Positions 31,887-41,296 of a DNA stretch of 47,544 nt are shown one piece after another. The notes beneath the pieces are model-generated. The model was not told the DNA's origin. It worked only from the letters and a program-made list of their open reading frames with translations, and ran no database searches. The stretch is taken from contig NZ_JAEPMO010000011.1 in assembly GCF_017643905.1 (NCBI RefSeq), positions 1 to 47,544 of the forward strand. The letters run 5' to 3'. This DNA is from Marivita sp. (GTDB lineage: Bacteria > Pseudomonadota > Alphaproteobacteria > Rhodobacterales > Rhodobacteraceae). The stretch's first letter is position 1; each line of letters starts with the position of its first letter. The translations under genes and the position numbers were made by a program.

Positions 31887-33362
31887 ATGCTCGACCAGAC
31901 AACAAACCTTGCCAGCCTTCTCAAGGATCCATCGCTGCTGGAAACCCGCGCCTATGTCAACGGCGCTTGGATCGACGGCGATGATGGCACTTTCACGGTT
32001 GATAACCCGGCCCGCGGTGACACGATTGCCGAAGTCGCCGACCTGTCGCGCGCCCAGGTGGCCGATGCGATTGCCGCTGCCGAAAAAGCTCAGAAGGAAT
32101 GGGCCAAGTGGACCGGCAAGGAACGCTCTGCCGTTCTGCGCAAATGGTTCGACCTGATGATGGAAAACCAGGACGATCTGGCCACGATCCTGACTGCCGA
32201 ACAGGGCAAGCCGCTGGCCGAGGCCAAGGGCGAGATTGCCTATGGCGCATCCTTCATCGAATTCTTCGCTGAAGAGGCCAAGCGCATCTATGGCGAAACA
32301 ATCCCCGGCCACCAGCGCGACAAGCGCATCATGGTGATGAAGCAGCCCATCGGCGTTGTCGGCTCGATCACACCTTGGAACTTCCCGAACGCGATGATCA
32401 CCCGCAAGGCCGGTCCGGCGCTTGCCGCCGGGTGCAGCTTCGTGGCCCGTCCCGCTGCGGAAACACCGCTGTCGGCGATCGTGCTGGGTGTGCTGGCCGA
32501 ACGCGCAGGCATCCCGGCGGGTGTGCTGAACATCGTGCCATCGTCTTCGGCGTCCGAAGTGGGCAAGGAGATGTGCGAGAACCCGATCGTCCGCAAGATC
32601 ACCTTCACCGGTTCCACCGAAGTGGGCCGCATCCTGCTGCGTCAGGCCGCCGATCAGGTGATGAAGTGTTCGATGGAACTGGGCGGCAACGCGCCGTTCA
32701 TCGTGTTCGACGATGCCGATCTCGATGCGGCGGTCGACGGCGCGATCATGTGCAAGTTCCGCAACAACGGTCAGACCTGTGTGTGTGCGAACCGCATCTA
32801 CGTGCAGGCCGGTGTCTATGACGCCTTTGCGCAAAAGCTTAAGGACAAGGTCTCCAAGATGAAGGTCGGCGACGGTCTTGAGGCAGGCACCGATCTTGGC
32901 CCGCTGATCAACCCCGAAGCCCTCGACAAGGTGCGCGAGCATATCGCCGATGCCAAGTCCAAGGGTGCGCAGGTCATTCTGGGCGACGATACGGGAAGCA
33001 ACGAGGGCAATTTCATCGCGCCGACGATTGTGACCGGAGCAACCCGCGATATGGCCTTCTCGACCGAGGAAACTTTTGGCCCGCTGGCCCCGCTGTTCAA
33101 GTTCGAGACCGAGGATGATGTGATCGAACTGGCGAATGACACGATCTTCGGTCTGGCCAGCTATTTCTACGCCAAGGATCTCAGCCGCGTCTACAAGGTC
33201 GCCGAGGCGCTGGAATACGGCATCGTCGGCGTGAACACAGGCATCATCTCGACCGAGGTGGCCCCCTTCGGCGGCGTCAAGCAGTCCGGCCTTGGCCGCG
33301 AAGGCAGCCATCACGGCATCGAGGAATTCCTCGAGATGAAATACGTCTGCATGAGCGTTTGA
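31887..33362 (+). CDS. gabD: NAD(P)-dependent succinate-semialdehyde dehydrogenase type
   Basis: Aldehyde dehydrogenase of 491 residues that best fits the GabD branch, oxidising succinate semialdehyde to succinate. Substrate/cofactor blocks ITPWNFPNAM, FTGSTEVGR, the general base Glu264 in MELGGNAPF and nucleophile Cys298 in GQTCVCANR are present. RBS CCGGAGG is 6 bases upstream. No gabT is adjacent. A strong terminator follows. Neighbouring amine metabolism makes a GABA or related semialdehyde route plausible, but closely related aldehyde dehydrogenases cannot be excluded. Confidence 0.88.
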   Translation: MLDQTTNLASLLKDPSLLETRAYVNGAWIDGDDGTFTVDNPARGDTIAEVADLSRAQVADAIAAAEKAQKEWAKWTGKERSAVLRKWFDLMMENQDDLATILTAEQGKPLAEAKGEIAYGASFIEFFAEEAKRIYGETIPGHQRDKRIMVMKQPIGVVGSITPWNFPNAMITRKAGPALAAGCSFVARPAAETPLSAIVLGVLAERAGIPAGVLNIVPSSSASEVGKEMCENPIVRKITFTGSTEVGRILLRQAADQVMKCSMELGGNAPFIVFDDADLDAAVDGAIMCKFRNNGQTCVCANRIYVQAGVYDAFAQKLKDKVSKMKVGDGLEAGTDLGPLINPEALDKVREHIADAKSKGAQVILGDDTGSNEGNFIAPTIVTGATRDMAFSTEETFGPLAPLFKFETEDDVIELANDTIFGLASYFYAKDLSRVYKVAEALEYGIVGVNTGIISTEVAPFGGVKQSGLGREGSHHGIEEFLEMKYVCMSV

Positions 33363-33384
33363 CGCTGTACTGCAAAACCAACCG

Positions 33385-33412
33385 AAGGCCGGGCTTTTGC
33401 CCGGCCTTTTTC
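33385..33412 (+). terminator. Rho-independent terminator after gabD
   Basis: AAGGCCGGGC and GCCCGGCCTT form a perfect 10-bp stem around TTTT, followed by a run of T. It lies 22 bases after the stop. Confidence 0.9.
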
Positions 33413-33474
33413 TTTGAAAAGAGGGATGCCATTTCAGAAAGCCAACACCACAAGTTCACAAAATTGAAACAAAA

Positions 33475-33492
33475 CTGTCATGTGGCTGTCGC
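33475..33492 (+). promoter_or_regulatory. PhoB box upstream of the phytase-like gene
   Basis: CTGTCAT-GTGG-CTGTCGC is a direct repeat of the pho half-site with the standard 4-base spacer, so an 11-base period. It ends 44 bases before the start codon. This is a close match to the consensus CTGTCAT-N4-CTGTCAT and implies induction by phosphate starvation. Confidence 0.75.
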
Positions 33493-33536
33493 GCCTTCAC
33501 GGCAGGTCACTTCTTGTCCATCCAAGGGGGATCTCC

Positions 33537-35705
33537 ATGACATACCGTGCGCTGTGCCTGACATCGGCCATAGCTCTGACTGCCTCGGCTGCTGCCGCCG
33601 AGATGAATTTCAACCGCATCGCGTCTTTCCCGGTTGTGGCCAACATGGCCGACGGCGAAGACCTTGCCCGCCAATCCAGCGCCGAGATCATTTCGGCCAG
33701 TGCCGATGGCATGACGCTGGTCTATTCCGACAGCCCGTTGGGCGTGATCGGCATGATCGACATCACCGATCCGGCGAACCCGCAGCCCAAGGGCCATGTG
33801 ACGCTTGAAGGCGGTGAGCCGACGGCTGTGTCCGCGCTCGGCAACACGGTGTTCGTCGGTGTGAACACGTCGGAAAGCTACACCGCTCCGTCTGGTCACC
33901 TGCTGCATATTGATATGGCAACCGGCGCAGAGGCTGGTCGCTGCGATTTGGGCGGTCAGCCTGACTCGACCGCAGTCGCACCTGATGCATCCTTCGTTGT
34001 CGTCGCCGTTGAAAACGAACGCGACGAGGACGCTGGCGATGGCCGTGTGCCGCAGATGCCCGCAGGCCATGTGTCGATCATCCCGCTGGACGCAAACGGC
34101 ATGATGCAGTGCGATGCGCAGATCCGCGCCGATGTCACCGGCCTTGCTGAAATCGCGCCGGAAGACCCAGAGCCCGAATTCGTGGACGTGAACGCGAATG
34201 GCGAGATCGTCGTGACAATGCAGGAAAACAACCACATCGTCGTTCTGTCCGCGACGGGCGACGTGCTGAGCCACTTCTCTGCAGGGACCGTCGATCTTGA
34301 AAATGTTGACGCGACCGACGAGCGCGCAGCGCTGCTGTTCACCGAAACCCTGACGAACGTGCCGCGTGAACCCGATGGCATCCAGTGGATCGACACCGAT
34401 CATTTCGTGACCGCCAACGAAGGCGATATGGATGGCGGGTCGCGCGGGTTCACCGTGTTCCACAAGGACGGCACGGTTGTGTACGAAAGCGGCAATTCCT
34501 TTGAACATGCCGTGGTCCAGATCGGTCATTACCCCGACCGCCGCTCTGACGCCAAAGGTGTGGAGCCGGAAGGCATGGAGGCCGCTGTCTTCGGTGACAC
34601 GCCCTACGTCTTCCTCCTGGCTGAACGTGCGTCGGTCATCGGTGTCTACGACATGACCGACCCCGCCAACCCGGTGCTCAAGCAGTTGCTGCCCTCGGGT
34701 ATTTCCCCGGAAGGCGCCGTCGCCATTCCCGGCCGCAACCTGCTCGCCACGGCCAACGAGTTCGACGGTCTGCAAGACGGTGCAGCGCGCGCCCATGTAA
34801 TGATCTACGAATATCAGGATGCGCCTGCCGCCTATCCGCACATCACTTCTGCCGGCATGGACACCCTGACCGGATGGGGCGCGAATTCCGGCATGGTTGC
34901 CGATACAGACGGCACCATCTGGGCGGTCAATGACAGCTTCTACGGCTTCCAGCCGACGATCTTCCACATCGACCCGAGCCAGACCCCCGCGCAGATCGTG
35001 CACGCGATCCCCGTCACCCGTGGCGGTCAGCCTGCGCAACTGATGGATATGGAAGGCATCACGCTTGATGGTGAAGGTGGCTTCTGGGTTGCCTCCGAAG
35101 GCCGTCTGGATCGCGGCATCCTGCACGCGCTCTATCATATCAACGGGGATGGTGAGATCGAAACCACTATTCCGGTTCCGTCCGACCTGCTCGCTGTCGA
35201 ACGCCGCTTCGGCTTTGAAGGCATCACCAAGGTCGGCAACACGCTCTGGATGGCGGTTCAGCGCGAATGGGCCGACGATCCGGCAAACCACGTCAAGCTG
35301 GTGGCCTACAACCTCGACACCGAGGAATGGGGTGCCGTGCGCTACGAAAAAGCCGAGCCTGCCACCGGTTGGGTTGGTCTTTCGGAAATCACTGCACACG
35401 GTGACTACGTCTACATCATCGAACGCGACAACCAGATCGGTGATGCGGCCGTGACGAAGAAAATCTATCGCGTGGCCCTGTCCGAGATGGTGCCCGCCCC
35501 GCTGGGTGGCGACCTTCCCGTCGTGGCCAAGGAAGAGTTGGTCAATCTGCTGCCCTACCTGACCTCGACCGGAGGGTATGTGCTCAACAAGGTCGAAGGT
35601 CTGGCCATCACCGCTGATGGTACGATGTGGGTGTCGACCGACAATGACGGTGTGGATGACCACTCCGGCGAGACGATGTTCTTTGCCGTTGACGGCAAGT
35701 ACTGA
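33537..35705 (+). CDS. Secreted esterase-like activity of phytase family protein
   Basis: 722 residues with a Sec signal peptide (MTYRALCLTSAIALTASAAAA). Residues ~40-420 form a beta-propeller of LVIVD/choice-of-anchor-like repeats (IGMIDITDPANPQPKG and later VYDMTDPANPVLKQL). Residues ~430-722 match the phytase-like esterase domain (GWGANSGMVADTDGTIWAV, DMEGITLDGEGGFWVASEG, VEGLAITADGTMWVSTDN), which is acidic and probably Ca-binding. RBS AAGGGGG is 7 bases upstream. The PhoB box before it suggests a role in scavenging phosphate from organic phosphoesters in the periplasm. The exact substrate is not known. Confidence 0.85.
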   Translation: MTYRALCLTSAIALTASAAAAEMNFNRIASFPVVANMADGEDLARQSSAEIISASADGMTLVYSDSPLGVIGMIDITDPANPQPKGHVTLEGGEPTAVSALGNTVFVGVNTSESYTAPSGHLLHIDMATGAEAGRCDLGGQPDSTAVAPDASFVVVAVENERDEDAGDGRVPQMPAGHVSIIPLDANGMMQCDAQIRADVTGLAEIAPEDPEPEFVDVNANGEIVVTMQENNHIVVLSATGDVLSHFSAGTVDLENVDATDERAALLFTETLTNVPREPDGIQWIDTDHFVTANEGDMDGGSRGFTVFHKDGTVVYESGNSFEHAVVQIGHYPDRRSDAKGVEPEGMEAAVFGDTPYVFLLAERASVIGVYDMTDPANPVLKQLLPSGISPEGAVAIPGRNLLATANEFDGLQDGAARAHVMIYEYQDAPAAYPHITSAGMDTLTGWGANSGMVADTDGTIWAVNDSFYGFQPTIFHIDPSQTPAQIVHAIPVTRGGQPAQLMDMEGITLDGEGGFWVASEGRLDRGILHALYHINGDGEIETTIPVPSDLLAVERRFGFEGITKVGNTLWMAVQREWADDPANHVKLVAYNLDTEEWGAVRYEKAEPATGWVGLSEITAHGDYVYIIERDNQIGDAAVTKKIYRVALSEMVPAPLGGDLPVVAKEELVNLLPYLTSTGGYVLNKVEGLAITADGTMWVSTDNDGVDDHSGETMFFAVDGKY

Positions 35706-35726
35706 ATCTTGACCAAAGCAACAAAA

Positions 35727-35752
35727 AAAGGCGCGGGTTATCCCGCGCCTTT
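35727..35752. terminator. Bidirectional terminator between phytase-like gene and hsp20
   Basis: AAAGGCGCGGG and CCCGCGCCTTT form an 11-bp perfect stem around TTAT, with an A-run before and T at the end. It serves both convergent genes. Confidence 0.9.
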
Positions 35753-35774
35753 GACGTTTCGGATCAGGGAAAGA

Positions 35775-36242
35775 TCAGTTCACCGCTTTCGCGTCGACCA
35801 CGTCTTTCTCGATCGCATCGGCCTTGGCAATCGCGATCCGGCGCGGTTTCAGCGCTTCGGGAATCTCGCGCTGCAGGTCGATATGCAGCATGCCGTTCTC
35901 GTGGCTCGCACCGACAACACGCACATGGTCGGCCAGATGGAATCGGCGCTGGAAGGCGCGGGTGGCAATGCCGCGATGCAGGTAGGTGCGGCCTTCGTCC
36001 TCGTCGACCTTGCGTGCGGACACATGCAGCGCGCCATCCTTGACCTCGACGGTCAGATCCTCGTCCGAGAAGCCGGCAACGGCGATCGAGATGCGGTAGG
36101 CATCGTCAGCGGTCTTTTCGATGTTGTAGGGCGGGTAGGTCGGTTGGCTGACCTCGGTGGTCAGAACCCGATCCATCAGGTCGGCGATTTGGTCAAAGCC
36201 GACAGTTGCGCGGTAAAGCGGTGCGAAATCATATCCTCGCAT
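35775..36242 (-). CDS. Small heat-shock protein Hsp20
   Basis: ATP-independent holdase of 155 residues. The alpha-crystallin domain covers about 38-130 (YRISIAVAGFSDEDLTVEV, ending GMLHIDLQREIPEAL). The N-terminus is MRGYDFAPLYRATVGFDQIADLMDR, typical of IbpA-like proteins. RBS GGAGGATGACC precedes the ATG. A heat-shock promoter is not clear to me. It converges on the phytase-like gene with a shared terminator. Confidence 0.93.
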   Translation of the reverse strand: MRGYDFAPLYRATVGFDQIADLMDRVLTTEVSQPTYPPYNIEKTADDAYRISIAVAGFSDEDLTVEVKDGALHVSARKVDEDEGRTYLHRGIATRAFQRRFHLADHVRVVGASHENGMLHIDLQREIPEALKPRRIAIAKADAIEKDVVDAKAVN

Positions 36243-36357
36243 AGGTCATCCTCCATTGAGCGATACCAGATGTGAAAGCCTTCCGAAGTGGACAGGCCGT
36301 GAATGGGTGTCAGGCCCCGTCTGGGCATCCCGACACGCTTCATCTGGGATGGCACAA

Positions 36358-37194
36358 TCAGGGTTTCAAGAGGTCGGTTTCGCCATCTTGGGGTCGAATG
36401 AATTTTGCGCCGGTGTCTTTGCGGACCGTCTTTTCGGCGCGCAGCGGTCTGAACACGGACCCTTCGGCAAAACCGGCACCATGCGCCATCATGCCAAGGA
36501 TCGTGTCGATCTGCGTTTCAAGCGGAGCGCCAAGGGACACCGGTTGGTCGCCGCTTTTTGCTTTGGACGACACCACCGAAACGATGCGCGTTCCATCCGG
36601 GCCAAACGCAAAAACCGGTGACCCGGAACTGCCGAAATCCACCGAACACGACATGACCAGAACGGTTCTCTGCGCCGACATCACTTCGCAGGTGTCCTGC
36701 ATAGATGGCGCTTCGGACCGGTTATGGGCGTAGGACACGACACCAACACTTTCGCCAACCTTGGGGCGCGCGCCGGTCACGAAAGGGATGATGGTCGTAT
36801 TGCGGATCGGATGCTGCAACTGGATCAGGGCGATGTCGTTATAGACCCGATCCGGGCTTGGCTCTGCGGTGAAATCGTAATCGGGATGCGCCACGGCGCG
36901 GCGCACCCTGCGATACGCGGCAGCGCGTCCGTTGCGCCATCCGGCAAGGAACTGAATGTCCTCGGGGGCCAGCAACGCGCCTTCAGCATTATACAGGCAG
37001 TGGGCCGCCGTCAGAACGAGGTCAGGGGTGATCAGCGATCCTGTGCAAAACGCGGTTCCGGCAAGTTCAAGCCGCCCAACCGCTTCCCATGTGCGACCAT
37101 CCTGGCGGCTCTCCATCGAGAACAGCCCGGTGCTTTGCGCACCAGCCATGGCCGGCAGCAACGAAAACAATGCCCCCCAGAGCATTTGGCGCAC
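36358..37194 (-). CDS. Secreted trypsin-like serine protease
   Basis: 278 residues with signal peptide (MRQMLWGALFSLLPAMAGAQ). The catalytic triad is visible: His in LTAAHCL, Asp in YNDIALIQL and Ser in VDFGSSGSPVF. The Cys pairs fit a chymotrypsin-fold S1 domain. The C-terminal ~60 residues (GSVFRPLRAEKTVRK onward) lie beyond the core and may be a small extension. No partner gene is adjacent, and a periplasmic or exported role is inferred. Confidence 0.88.
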   Translation of the reverse strand: MRQMLWGALFSLLPAMAGAQSTGLFSMESRQDGRTWEAVGRLELAGTAFCTGSLITPDLVLTAAHCLYNAEGALLAPEDIQFLAGWRNGRAAAYRRVRRAVAHPDYDFTAEPSPDRVYNDIALIQLQHPIRNTTIIPFVTGARPKVGESVGVVSYAHNRSEAPSMQDTCEVMSAQRTVLVMSCSVDFGSSGSPVFAFGPDGTRIVSVVSSKAKSGDQPVSLGAPLETQIDTILGMMAHGAGFAEGSVFRPLRAEKTVRKDTGAKFIRPQDGETDLLKP

Positions 37195-37261
37195 AGGTAA
37201 CCTCCATTACGACTCCCGCAATAGGGGCCGAATAGGGCAAAACTATGTCCTTACGTCAACG

Positions 37262-38569
37262 TCAAGATGTCTTGAGCGCCGATGGTTTAGGACCGCCTGT
37301 GGCCCAATCCAAAAGTTCGACCGTATGCACGATGGGCACTTCGGTGCCCGATCCGATCTGCATCATGCAGCCGATATTGCCCGCTGCAATGATGTCGGGG
37401 TGTTTTGCCTCCAAGGTCCTGACCTTGCGCGTTTTCAACTGCTTGGAGATCTCAGGCTGCATCAGGTTGTAGGTTCCCGCCGATCCGCAGCACAGATGGC
37501 TATCCGCCGGTTCCACCACCTCGAACCCGGCCGCCTTGAGCAGCGTCTTGGGATGCGTCTTGATCTTCTGCCCGTGCTGCAGGCTGCACGCCGCGTGATA
37601 GGCCACCTTCACGCCGCCATGCTGCGTCCGCGCGCCAGCCACACTTTCTTCGTCGATCAGATCGATCAGAACTTCGCTCACATCCTTTGCAATGGCCGAC
37701 ACCCGCGCCGCATCCTCCGCCAGAGGCTCATTGCGGAACATATGCCCGTAATCCTTGACCGTGGTGCCGCAACCGCTTGTATTGATTACGATGGCATCCA
37801 ATCCGGCGCTATCCATCTCGCGCGCCCAGGCTTTGATATTGGCCGCCGCAGACCCGTGGCTTTCATCCACCTTGCCCATGTGATGTGTGAGCGCCCCGCA
37901 GCAGCCAGCACCTTGGGCCACGACCACCTCGCAGCCAAGTCGCGTCAGCAACCGAATAGTGGCATCGTTGATGTCGGTGTTCAGCGCCTTCTGTGCACAC
38001 CCCGTCATCAGCGCGACCCGCTTCTTGCGTGGTGCGAGGGGCGCAAAGCTCTGCGGATCGTCATTTCGACTGACCGGCGGAATGGTCTTGGGCGCCATCT
38101 CAAGCATCGCCTTCAGCCGCGCATCGGGGATCAGCGGCGCAAATGGCTTGCCGATCTTGGCCAACAACAACGCCACCCGGAACCGCGTCGGATAGGGCAG
38201 GATATTCGCCAAGGCCCACCGCAGCGCCTTTTCGTGCCACGGTCGGTCGTAGTTCTTTTCGATATAGGCCCGCGCATGATCGACCAGATGCATGTAATGC
38301 ACCCCAGACGGACAGGTTGTCATGCAGGCCAGGCAGGACAGACAGCGGTCGATATGCTTGACCGTCTTCTCATCCGGCTTGCGCTCGTTCTCGAGCATGT
38401 CCTTGATCAGGTAAATCCGGCCGCGCGGGCTGTCCAACTCGTCGCCCAGAACCTGATAGGTCGGGCAGGTCGCGGTACAGAACCCGCAATGCACGCATGA
38501 GCGCAATATCTCGTTCGAGCGCTGGATTTCGGGATCGCGCAGTTGGGTTTCGGTGAATGTCGTCTGCAT
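37262..38569 (-). CDS. glcF: Glycolate oxidase iron-sulfur subunit GlcF
   Basis: 435 residues. Two N-terminal [4Fe-4S] motifs (CVHCGFCTATCP near 26-37 and CLSCLACMTTCP near 74-85) are followed by two CCG cysteine-rich domains (CCGALTHHMG and CCGSAGTYN). It transfers electrons from the GlcD/GlcE flavin part of glycolate oxidase to the membrane. It starts three bases after glcE and is the last gene of glcDEF. Confidence 0.95.
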   Translation of the reverse strand: MQTTFTETQLRDPEIQRSNEILRSCVHCGFCTATCPTYQVLGDELDSPRGRIYLIKDMLENERKPDEKTVKHIDRCLSCLACMTTCPSGVHYMHLVDHARAYIEKNYDRPWHEKALRWALANILPYPTRFRVALLLAKIGKPFAPLIPDARLKAMLEMAPKTIPPVSRNDDPQSFAPLAPRKKRVALMTGCAQKALNTDINDATIRLLTRLGCEVVVAQGAGCCGALTHHMGKVDESHGSAAANIKAWAREMDSAGLDAIVINTSGCGTTVKDYGHMFRNEPLAEDAARVSAIAKDVSEVLIDLIDEESVAGARTQHGGVKVAYHAACSLQHGQKIKTHPKTLLKAAGFEVVEPADSHLCCGSAGTYNLMQPEISKQLKTRKVRTLEAKHPDIIAAGNIGCMMQIGSGTEVPIVHTVELLDWATGGPKPSALKTS

Positions 38570-38572
38570 CGC

Positions 38573-39691
38573 TTACCCCATCAATCCCGTGTTCAGGATG
38601 CCCTTCGGATCGAATTTCTGCCGCAACCCGCGCGACAGGGCGGCAATCGGTCCGGGCTCCGGCTGGAACTTCGCCTGTCCCGTTCCGCGCACCAGCGTGG
38701 CGTGCCCGTCAAACAGGCCCAGCCGGGTCCGCACATCCGTGCCTTCGGTGACGCGCGCCCAAATCAGCCCGCCGCCCCAATCATAGAGCAGTGCCTCAGC
38801 ACCAACGTTCGTCGCCAAAGCCGCCGCTTCCGATGGTGTGCAGGAGATGCGCCAGACATCTCCCGGCCGTCCATGAAACGCCTCCACATCACGCACCCAG
38901 CGCCAACCCTTGGCCACCGCATCCGCGTCACGCTCAACCCGCACCGCCAAACCGCCGAACAACGCGGCGATCTGATCTGCGCGATAGGCGACCGACCCGG
39001 CAAAGCCTTCGATCCGCAGTATTGTCACTGGATGCCCGTCCAACCCAACGGGGATATGCGCAGCCCCAGACACCTCGAACGGCGACCCCAGCGCCTTGGC
39101 CATCGCGGAGACGGCGTCCGCATCGCTCAACCCATCGATCAGCACGGACGCCGCTGTTTCCGGCTTCGGCAAGACCTTGAGACTGACCTCGGTCAACACC
39201 CCCAGCGTGCCCCAAGACCCGCTCATCAGCTTGACCAGATCATAGCCGGTGACGTTCTTCATCACCCGACCACCGTTCTTTACGATGGTGCTGGTGCCAT
39301 CGACATAGCGCACGCCCAGCATGAAATCCCGGCACGCGCCGACACTCACACGACGCGGACCGCTGACATTCGCGGCAACAACGCCACCGATTGTCGGCGC
39401 GCCGGATGTCCCCATCAGCCCGCGGTGATCCATCGGCTCGAAGGCCAGCCGCTGCCCTTCGGCATCAAGCGCCGCTTCGATCTCGGCCAAAGGCGTGCCC
39501 GCCTGCGCAACAAGCGTCAGCGAGCCGGGTTCATACAGGGTGATGCCAGACAGCCCGCCGGTCTCCAGAACATCCCCATCAAGGGTAACGCCCCGCGTTC
39601 CCCCGCCTTGCACGCGAATCGGTCCATTCGCCGTGGCAATCGCCTCGGCCAGATCGGTCTCGGATTCCGGTCGCATCTTCATCTTGCCCAT
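38573..39691 (-). CDS. glcE: Glycolate oxidase FAD-binding subunit GlcE
   Basis: FAD_binding_4 protein of about 372 residues with VQGGGTRGVTLDG near the start and APTIGGVVAANVSGPRRVSVG for FAD binding. The start is uncertain: ATGs at 39691, 39682 and 39676 (MGKMKMRPESE) are all possible, with one GGAG just before the first. The middle glcDEF gene, partner of GlcD. Typical family members begin near MRPESE, so the shorter starts are also reasonable. Confidence 0.92.
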   Translation of the reverse strand: MGKMKMRPESETDLAEAIATANGPIRVQGGGTRGVTLDGDVLETGGLSGITLYEPGSLTLVAQAGTPLAEIEAALDAEGQRLAFEPMDHRGLMGTSGAPTIGGVVAANVSGPRRVSVGACRDFMLGVRYVDGTSTIVKNGGRVMKNVTGYDLVKLMSGSWGTLGVLTEVSLKVLPKPETAASVLIDGLSDADAVSAMAKALGSPFEVSGAAHIPVGLDGHPVTILRIEGFAGSVAYRADQIAALFGGLAVRVERDADAVAKGWRWVRDVEAFHGRPGDVWRISCTPSEAAALATNVGAEALLYDWGGGLIWARVTEGTDVRTRLGLFDGHATLVRGTGQAKFQPEPGPIAALSRGLRQKFDPKGILNTGLMG

Positions 39692-39725
39692 AAACTCCGG
39701 GGGTTTGGGGGCTGGCCCCCAAGTT

Positions 39726-41174
39726 TCACTCTGCCGCAAGTGCCACGCTGCGGCGGCTCTCGGACGCCGCCAACGGGAACACTTTGGCCGGATTGAGCAG
39801 CCACGCCGGATCGAACACGTCCTTCACTGCCATCTGTGCCTCCAGATCTGCCGGTGCAAACTGATCCACCATCAGATCGCGCTTTTCGATGCCAACGCCG
39901 TGTTCCCCGGTCAGGCATCCGCCCACCTCGACACAGAGCCGCAGGATGTCGGCACCAAACGCCTCGCACAGTTCCAGATCACCTTCCTTGTTCGCATCGA
40001 ACAGGATCAGGGGGTGCATGTTGCCGTCACCGGCATGGAACACGTTGGCCACATCCAACCCGTATTCCTTGGACATCTCGCCGATCCGGCGCAGCACGCA
40101 GGGCAGTTCCGACACCGGGATCGTGCCGTCGAGGCACATGTAGTCGTTGATCTGCCCCATCGCGCCAAAGGCCGATTTACGGCCCAGCCAGATGCGCCCG
40201 GCCTCATCCGCATCCTTGGCCTCGCGCAGCTCCACCGGGTTGTGCCGCCGCGCGATCTCGAGGATCAGCGCCAGTTGTTCGTCAATCTCGGCCGGGCTGC
40301 CTTCGACCTCGACGATCAGCAGCGCCTCGCACATAGGATAACCCGCTTTGGCAAAGGCTTCGGTGGCCTCGATGCAGGGGCGGTCCATAAACTCGATGGC
40401 CACGGGTAGAACACCGGCCTTGATGATGTCGGCGACACAGGCACCGGCCACTTCGTTCGAATCGAACCCCATCAGCACCGGCCGCGCGCCTTCGGGCTTC
40501 GGCAGGATGCGCAGGGTTGCTTCGGTCACCACGCCCAACTGACCCTCCGAGCCGCAGATCAGACCCAACAGATCATACCCACCCGCATCCAGATGTTTGC
40601 CGCCGATCTCCATGACGGTGCCATCCATCTGAACCATCGTGACGCCCATCAGATTGTTGGTGGTCACGCCATATTTGAGGCAATGCGCCCCGCCCGAGTT
40701 CATCGCGATATTGCCCGCGATGGCGCAGGCCAACTGGCTGGACGGGTCAGGTGCGTAGAAAAACCCATCCGCTTCGACAGCACCCGTGACGCTCAGGTTG
40801 GTGCGCCCGGTCTGCACGCGGATGAAGCGGTTGTCATAGTCGGTTTCGAGCACGTCATTCATCCGTGCCACACCCAAGAGCACGCAGTCGGCTGTGGGAA
40901 GCGCACCGCCGGCAAGCGATGTACCTGACCCACGCGGAACCACAGGCACACCCATATCATGGCAGACCTTGAGAACTGCCGACACCTCTTCGGTCGAGGA
41001 AGGCAGCACCACAGCCAGAGGAGCACACTTGTAGGCTGTCAGCGCGTCGCACTCATAGGCGCGGGTTTCCATCTCGTCCGAGATCACCGCATCCCCCGGC
41101 AGCACCTCCTGCAAACGGGCAACAATCTGTGTCTTGCGGGACAGCACATTGGCGTCCGGTGTGGGCATCTGCAT
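39726..41174 (-). CDS. glcD: Glycolate oxidase subunit GlcD
   Basis: FAD-linked dehydrogenase that oxidises glycolate to glyoxylate, 482 residues. FAD-binding region VLPSSTEEVSAVLKVCHDMG and VVPRGSGTSLAGGALP, then C-terminal FAD-linked oxidase domain with VFHAGDGNMHPL and GEHGVGIEKRDLM. The start ATG at 41174 follows CGGAGGA by about 7 bases. The longer frame to 41276 has no RBS. First gene of glcDEF; no glcC regulator is adjacent. Glycolate from phytoplankton is a common substrate for this group. Confidence 0.95.
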   Translation of the reverse strand: MQMPTPDANVLSRKTQIVARLQEVLPGDAVISDEMETRAYECDALTAYKCAPLAVVLPSSTEEVSAVLKVCHDMGVPVVPRGSGTSLAGGALPTADCVLLGVARMNDVLETDYDNRFIRVQTGRTNLSVTGAVEADGFFYAPDPSSQLACAIAGNIAMNSGGAHCLKYGVTTNNLMGVTMVQMDGTVMEIGGKHLDAGGYDLLGLICGSEGQLGVVTEATLRILPKPEGARPVLMGFDSNEVAGACVADIIKAGVLPVAIEFMDRPCIEATEAFAKAGYPMCEALLIVEVEGSPAEIDEQLALILEIARRHNPVELREAKDADEAGRIWLGRKSAFGAMGQINDYMCLDGTIPVSELPCVLRRIGEMSKEYGLDVANVFHAGDGNMHPLILFDANKEGDLELCEAFGADILRLCVEVGGCLTGEHGVGIEKRDLMVDQFAPADLEAQMAVKDVFDPAWLLNPAKVFPLAASESRRSVALAAE

Positions 41175-41188
41175 TACAAATCCTCCGA

Positions 41189-41211
41189 ATTGGTAAAAAG
41201 ATATAACCAAT
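41189..41211. promoter_or_regulatory. Inverted repeat ATTGGT-N11-ACCAAT upstream of glcD
   Basis: ATTGGT (41189-41194) and ACCAAT (41206-41211) are exact complements, 15 bases from the glcD start. The half-sites match those of GntR/FadR-type operators (as in PdhR or GlcC), but the 11-base spacing is wider than their usual 3. Candidate operator for glcDEF. Confidence 0.4.
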
Positions 41212-41296
41212 ATTGCGAAAGACGCCAGCGAAAATTTCGCAACACGCGGCATCTGTTCCTCTTGCCTTTGTTGCAAACCCCGGCCACCAAGCTGAC

